Shown piece by piece: positions 59,106 to 64,000 of a stretch of 64,000 bases of DNA. Source of the DNA: Nymphalis io (Eukaryota > Arthropoda > Insecta > Lepidoptera > Nymphalidae); contig NC_065897.1 of assembly GCF_905147045.1 (NCBI RefSeq), positions 573,001-637,000 of the forward strand, written 5' to 3'. Both the position numbers and the translations under genes were made by a program. Position 1 is the stretch's first letter; each line of letters starts with the position of its first letter. Below the pieces are notes generated by a model. The model ran no database searches and was not told the origin of the DNA. It saw nothing but the letters and a program-made list of their open reading frames with translations.

Positions 59106-60238
59106 GTATCATTAATTTGGCATTTCAGTGACACCTCGTGATGAAAATGTCATAAAGTAGTAACAATTTTGTTAAACAACGCTAAAAGGCGATAAATAAA
59201 AATCATAACGCATTTATATTATATACATATTATTTCGGTGTTTTACTGACTACGCGCCCGAGACGAGTACGAGGTACGAGTTTAATTGTCTTTAATTGTA
59301 TTATAACTCTGGCTGAAATCTGAATATGAAAAGTATAAATACATCGCAAGAAAGAAAAAAATTTAAACTAGAACAAAAGGAACACAAGACCACCACGTGC
59401 TTAGCGGTCAACTATACTAGAAATTAAAAATCAAAACATACCGTTATCAAGGCTCCACTAGGACTTGAATCGTATTTTTTACTATTTAAAGTATTTATAT
59501 TTATGTAAATATTGTATGTATGTATTTTAGTATTCATTAAATTAAAAGTTACCAGTTCAGAAGAACCGGCAAGAAGCTCAGTAGTTTATTTCAATTATTA
59601 CTTATCCTACATAAAATCAACGACTTCTAACTTGCTTTTTATCGTCTATATAATCTTTTATCGAGTAATGCGTCTTACTTTTCAATGTTTTTTAAACATA
59701 TTGTTTAACGATATACATATTAACTTAAGCTTTTAAACTTATAATTTATTTCATAATCGGTTATTTAAAATATTTTAAATAGGTAAAATTATAAATTATA
59801 TAAAACCATTTTCAGTAAAGGCTCGTTGGTCACGCAAGCAAACTTGTTTATATACAAACGGTCACTGAAGTTACATAACATCTTATACATAATAGTGTAT
59901 AATTCATTAAAGTTTTGTATAAATTAGGTGAAATATGAAGATGATTATATATGTCCGAAAATATCAGGCTGATTGGAAACTACTGGCGTGCACCGCGTAA
60001 ACCAATAGATTTATATGTAAATGCTTATGTTGAGGTCGGGATTGGTAATTAGTGGATATACAAATAATTATTATACAAGTAGCGTATTAGTCTTTGGAAT
60101 GCTTTTATTCAACACGTTCCAATTACGTAATCACACTCGTAATCATGAAACGTTGTACCGGGTAGAGAGAGTTCTTTATCACCAATAATTGTTTATTTGT
60201 TTTAGTTAATAACTTTAGTCGTCGAGATGATGATGAAC
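59106..60238. other. Gene-free AT-rich stretch
   Basis: No gene. The palindrome ATTTAAAATATTTTAAAT at 59764-59781 is pure AT and of doubtful meaning. Confidence 0.3.
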
Positions 60239-60352
60239 CATGTGTATTGGGATTGGGATAGCGTGGTGGATAAGTTCAAAAATCTTCTTCTCAAAAAGGG
60301 GGAGAGGCCTTAGCCCAGCAGTGGGACATTCGCAAGTTGTTACTGAATAACT
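60239..60352 (+). repeat. SINE family A, 3' part
   Basis: CCATGTGTATTGGGATTGGG, ATAGCGTGGTGGATAAGTTC, AAAAAGGGGGAGAGGCCTTA and GCCCAGCAGTGGGACATTCG with CAAGTTGTTACTG. It lies 32 bases before a full copy in the same orientation. Confidence 0.75.
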
Positions 60353-60383
60353 TTAATTATTTGTGAAATATGAAATAACAAAA

Positions 60384-60699
60384 GTCGAGATGGCCTAGTG
60401 GTAAGAACGCGTGAATCTTAACCGATGAACGTGGGTTCAAACCCGGCCAAGCACCTCTGAATTTTCATGTGCTTAATTTCTGTTTATAATTCAACTCGTG
60501 CTTTTCGGTGAAGGAAAACATCGTGAGGAAACCTGCATGTGTCTAATTTCATCGAAATTCTGCCACATGTGTATTCCACTAACCCGCATTGGAGCAACGT
60601 GGTGGAATAAGCTCCAAACCTTCTCCTCAAAATGGAGAGCAGGCCTTAGCCCAGCAGTGGGACATTTACAGGCTGTTACTGATTACTGATTACTGAAAT
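60384..60699 (+). repeat. SINE family A, full length, young
   Basis: From GTCGAGATGGCCTAGTGGTA to CAGGCTGTTACTGATTACTG. Both promoter boxes are intact (TGGCCTAGTGG; GGTTCAAACCC). The tail is a short GATTACT repeat. It is close to the 7679 copy throughout. Confidence 0.9.
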
Positions 60700-60744
60700 A
60701 ACAGTTTTTCTTAAGTATATCCTATTCAACATTTAGCTAATTAA

Positions 60745-61134
60745 ATGTGGAAAGAGTACTTTGACGAAAGAGCTAAGGAGAAAGGTATATGGTACCGTAC
60801 GATCCAGCCTCATCCATGCAGATATCCTTGGATTGAGAATAGTAACATAAATTTTAATGAAACGAAATTAATTCTGCGGCTTCGGTCTGGGCACATCCCA
60901 TGCAATAAGTTTGCATTTCTGATGCGGAAATCAACTTCTCCAAACTGCTCAACTTGTAATGTACCTGATGATCTTTTGCACGTATTGATGGAATGTGCTC
61001 AGAACGAATCTCTTAGAACTAGACTTAATTTGGATATAAAGTCTGTTGGACAATGCAATGTCATTCTGTCAGATCCGACGTCAAATCTCGCAAAAATGTT
61101 GTCCAAATTAAGTCTTAGATCTGTGATTAATTAA
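60745..61134 (+). pseudogene. LINE ORF2 C-terminal fragment with zinc-knuckle motif
   Basis: A 129-codon frame without stops or shifts. The first two codons (ATG TGG) are target-site DNA, so the apparent start is accidental. The protein then reads KEYFDERAKEKGIWYRTIQP, LRLRSGHIPCNKFAFLM and CSTCNVPDDLLHVLMEC. The last forms a C-x2-C-x7-H-x4-C pattern typical of the region behind the reverse transcriptase (and RNase H) in insect non-LTR elements of the jockey/I/R1 groups. No catalytic domain is present. The lack of damage suggests recent insertion. Confidence 0.85.
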
Positions 61135-61250
61135 GGTATTTTTAAGTTTAATATATTATATTTTGTACCCTCCTAAGAATTCTCAACCAGGGCGGCATGT
61201 TCGCTTATGCGAAAAAGCCTTTTTTTTTTAGAATAAAAAAAAAAAAAAAA
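60752..61250 (+). mobile_element. 5'-truncated LINE with target-site duplication
   Basis: It covers the C-terminal coding end, a 3' UTR of about 100 bases (TTCTCAACCAGGGCGGCATG) and a 16-base A tail. AAATGTGGA occurs at 60743-60751 and again at 61248-61256 allowing one mismatch at the A/tail edge (ATGTGGA is exact), which marks the target duplication. This element differs from the LINE at 38671-40015 in sequence and 3' end. Confidence 0.82.
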
Positions 61251-61474
61251 TGTGGACACGATCTTAAAGAGACATTGATGAAGTTGTTTTGATATCGTGA
61301 GAATTATTAGTCGTATCTAAAAATATCTTAAGCATTATAACACTTTAAAGTCAAACTTTCTTCTAACATGATGTATGCTTACATATGGAAGGTTAGAATA
61401 CTAATCGAAGTTCACTTGTTAAAAATCGTTGAAATATAACTGAGATTTAGGTTTTACTATTAAATGAACCGTAA

Positions 61475-61786
61475 TTTTTTTTTTTTTTTTTATAGAATAG
61501 GAAGGTGGACGAGCATATGGGCCACCTGATGGTAAGTGGTCACCAAACGCTCTTAGACATTGTCATTGTAAGAAATGTCATCGCTTATAGCCAATGCGCC
61601 ACCAACCTTGGGATCTAAGATTTTATGTCCCTTGTGCCTGTAATTACACTGGCTCACTCACCCTTCAAACCGGAACACAACAATATCAAGTATTGCTGTT
61701 TTGCGGTAGAATATCTGATGAGTGGGTGGTACCTACCCAGACGAGCTTGCACAAAGCCCTACCACCAGTAAAGCCCTACCACCAGT
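61475..61786 (-). repeat. Family B, full length, young, with duplicated 5' end
   Basis: It starts with a T run of about 17 and TATAGAATAGGAAGGTGGAC, has the core CCACCTGATGGTAAGTGGT and ends ACAAAGCCCTACCACCAGT. The last 17 bases AAAGCCCTACCACCAGT are present twice in perfect tandem (61753-61769, 61770-61786). Confidence 0.92.
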
Positions 61787-61929
61787 AAAATAAAATAAAT
61801 GCTCAATATATTATTATATAATCCACTTTATTAATGTTACTTATCGAGCAATGCTCAAATTGTTCAATTTAATTCATTTGTTTATAATTCACCACATCCT
61901 CGATGGTGATGAGAACATCATATAGATAG

Positions 61930-62202
61930 AATAGACCCATTGCTGTGCAAAACCCTCTTCTATCAGTGAGAAAGTTTAGAAATTATTTCACAAAACTGCT
62001 CCAATGCGGGTCAGTGGATACATTGTTATGTGACAGACATTCATCCGACACATAAGGTTTTCTTAGGATGTTTCCTTCGCCGTATAGCACGATATAAATT
62101 TTAACATAATTGCATATGAAAATTCGTTGGTGCTCATCCGATTTTAAGCCCGCAAACTTTGCTCAAGATTCACAGGTATCCATTGGACCATCTCGTCTTT
62201 TA
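61930..62202 (-). repeat. SINE family A, diverged but near full length
   Basis: Reverse strand: CCCATTGCTGTGCAAAACCC, AAACTGCTCCAATGCGGGTC, TGACAGACATTCATCCGACA, TTGGTGCTCATCCGATTTTA and GTATCCATTGGACCATCTCG. A small + strand piece (TTTATAATTCACCACATCCT) at 61878-61897 just before it may be a second old copy. Confidence 0.72.
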
Positions 62203-62704
62203 TAAACAAACGACCATTCAACAATTTCATAAAAAATTGCTTTGTTATTTTCAAATTACAAATAAAGTACGAATTTGAAAACGATATCGACAGAAGCCAT
62301 CCCAAGCCCCTAACAACATTACAATTAAACTTAAAAACAATTAATCTCGCACCAACTCGCTTATCACGTCACAGAATTTAACCTCGGCACAAAAAGATAA
62401 CAGAAAACAATCACGCTAAGGTACAAAAGGCGTTGTAAATGAAAGACAAACTCCATTTGCCAGACGAATAATTAAATTTGTATAATAAAGCATGCTTAAA
62501 ATTCACCCTTTACTTCCAACCGTTTCAGATTGCTTCGTGTGTATGATTTTAATATTAACTTTAATCCACTCCTGTGATGAAAATCAAATGTTATTTTAAA
62601 TTACTATCTGTTAAATAACTTTCATAGAAATTATCTCACAAAGCATTCACTCTTGCTTTATTAACAATTGGGTTCTGAAAATGTTTTAAATGTTCGGTTA
62701 GTAT
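62203..62704. other. Gene-free AT-rich stretch
   Basis: Nothing recognised. Confidence 0.3.
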
Positions 62705-62875
62705 TTTTTTTATAACATAGGAACGCAGGCAGGTCATCTGATGGTTAGTGAACACCACTGCTTATAGACATTGGTACCGTAAGAAATTATAATTGTTCCT
62801 TACATCGCTAATACTCCACTTACCTTGGGAACTAAGTCAGTCACTTAACCTTCCAACTGTAGCACAACAAAACTA
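62705..62875 (-). repeat. Family B, diverged 3' part
   Basis: TTTTTTTTATAACATAGGAA, GGCAGGTCATCTGATGGTTA, GTACCGTAAGAAATTATAAT and CTTACCTTGGGAACTAAGTC follow the reversed family order. The 5' end is missing. Confidence 0.72.
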
Positions 62876-63822
62876 ATCTTCTCATAAACATCTCATTAAA
62901 AGGCAAAGGCATATCATATTAAGAAAAACGACATAGTCTATTCCATCACGCTGCTTAAATCTGGATACACATGTGGCAGAATTTCATCTTACACATGCAT
63001 TAATACATAAATTTTTTTCAACGCCATTTTCGAGTTCAATAAATATCGAAATTTCTTAATTTTGAAAAACAAATACACATGTTTATTTTAATAGTAGTTG
63101 TCACCCGTGGTTTCGCCTACGTGAGAGGGGGGGGGGAGTGTTAGGTACCTTATGTATTGTACCCCAGACAACATATATGCATATATATGCATGATGATCG
63201 GTTGAGTAGTTAGGAAGCAGAAGCGTAACAAATTAACTTTGGCATTTATAATAATTATAACGATTAGATCAACTAATAATAATAAAATAAGTAAAAAGTA
63301 AAAATTATTTTAAAATAGTAGAAAAAATAGTATGTTTTATATAATTTAACATAATTTTGACGTTGTTTGTTAGCTTCAGCAACGAAATCAACTTAGGATT
63401 ACTCGTTTGAGAGATAACTTAAGTAATACTAAATGAATTGCTTAATCTTTCAAATAAATGGGTGTTATCAGTTTAAAACGAGCTTTCCAATTAGGACGTC
63501 ACCACAATGGCTGCCCGCATCGAAAGCGATCCCAAATGTTCACGGATTGATAATTATTTTCCTTTGTCTTATTTACCCTCGGAACGATAAAGCTTGGAGA
63601 TGAGGGACTGCAATAGTTTCAACAATTCTTATGTTGTATCGTTTGTTTAGAATTCGCTGATGGTGTTGAAAGTAAGGTGAACAAATAAAATATGTATATA
63701 ATCTTGTAAGAATAAGTAAGAAACAATATTATAATCTGATAACAAAAAACAATATATATATATAATATTATAATCGGATCAAAATATAATTTATTAAAGT
63801 AGACCTTAAATAATAATGTATT
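62876..63822. other. Gene-free stretch with a family A scrap
   Basis: 62938-63000 (TCTATTCCATCACGCTGCTT, ACACATGTGGCAGAATTTCA) is a reversed family A piece. 63108-63150 (CACCCGTGGTTTCGCCTACG plus a G run) resembles the edge of a Helitron-like repeat. Otherwise nothing. Confidence 0.4.
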
Positions 63823-64000
63823 CCAGACCAATTATGACCACGGCGGCCAGACCAATCTCAAGAGAGATTAGCCTGCTGCGCAAGAAACAGCACTGTCTAT
63901 TCCCTATTCTCATGATCGGATGGTACGGCCGGATGACACGACCGGAAAGAGTTTAGGCGCAGGACCAAAGGCTTTACGTGCTACTTCCGAATCACGGGAG
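63823..64000 (-). repeat. SINE family C, 3' part, cut by window edge
   Basis: Reverse strand: TATTCCAGACCAATTATGAC, CACGGCGGCCAGACCAATCT, GATGACACGACCGGAAAGAG and AAAGGCTTTACGTGCTACTT. The tRNA-like head would lie beyond the window. Confidence 0.85.

Noticed and set aside
59764..59781. 18-base AT palindrome
   Set aside because: Pure A/T in very AT-rich DNA, so chance is a sufficient explanation.
1..64000. CRISPR array, bacterial operon, prophage or toxin system
   Set aside because: No regularly spaced repeats, no dense coding and no such gene; repeat types and composition are those of an insect nuclear genome.

Overview
The window reads as AT-rich lepidopteran nuclear DNA, probably from a nymphalid butterfly. 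The reasons are the base composition, the near absence of long open frames, and dense interspersed repeats of types known from Lepidoptera: tRNA-derived SINEs, a jockey/CR1-like LINE, and remnants that look Helitron-like. There is no bacterial or viral gene organisation, no CRISPR array and no convincing stand-alone RNA gene. Species identity and family names are inference; no database search was possible.

The only stretch that looks like host protein-coding sequence is a GC-rich island at about 19932-20296 on the + strand. It is open for 121 codons and is bounded by a plausible splice acceptor (TTATCAG) and a donor (CAG then GTAGGT). I do not recognise the protein. If it is an exon, much of the rest of the window is intron or intergenic DNA.

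The remainder is repeats. Family A is a tRNA-headed SINE of about 305 bp (Metulj-like), with about two dozen full or broken copies on both strands. Family B is a roughly 290-bp A-tailed repeat beginning TACTGGTGGTAG and ending near CTATAAAA, with about twenty copies. Family C is a second tRNA-headed SINE of about 375 bp with an (ATT)n tail; full copies lie at 32436-32807 and 41190-41567, with about ten partial ones. Family D is a third tRNA-headed SINE with copies at 22899 and 45137. Two copies of one LINE lie on the - strand: 29718-30233, which is short and carries a stop, and 38671-40015, with reverse transcriptase motifs and a one-base frameshift. A different LINE left a 5'-truncated, TSD-flanked copy at 60752-61250.

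Two points stand out beyond this inventory. First, the 3' end of family B and the 3' end of the 38.7-kb LINE share an identical 19-base core that can fold into a small hairpin, which suggests a non-autonomous/LINE partnership. Second, there are at least nine perfect or near-perfect short hairpins outside the repeat families. The largest is a flawless 44-bp inverted repeat with a 13-base loop at 47481-47581, immediately followed by a 17-bp one. Their perfection in neutral-looking DNA suggests recent origin, for example by template switching, or a hairpin-RNA source. I did not find a convincing new multi-gene system.
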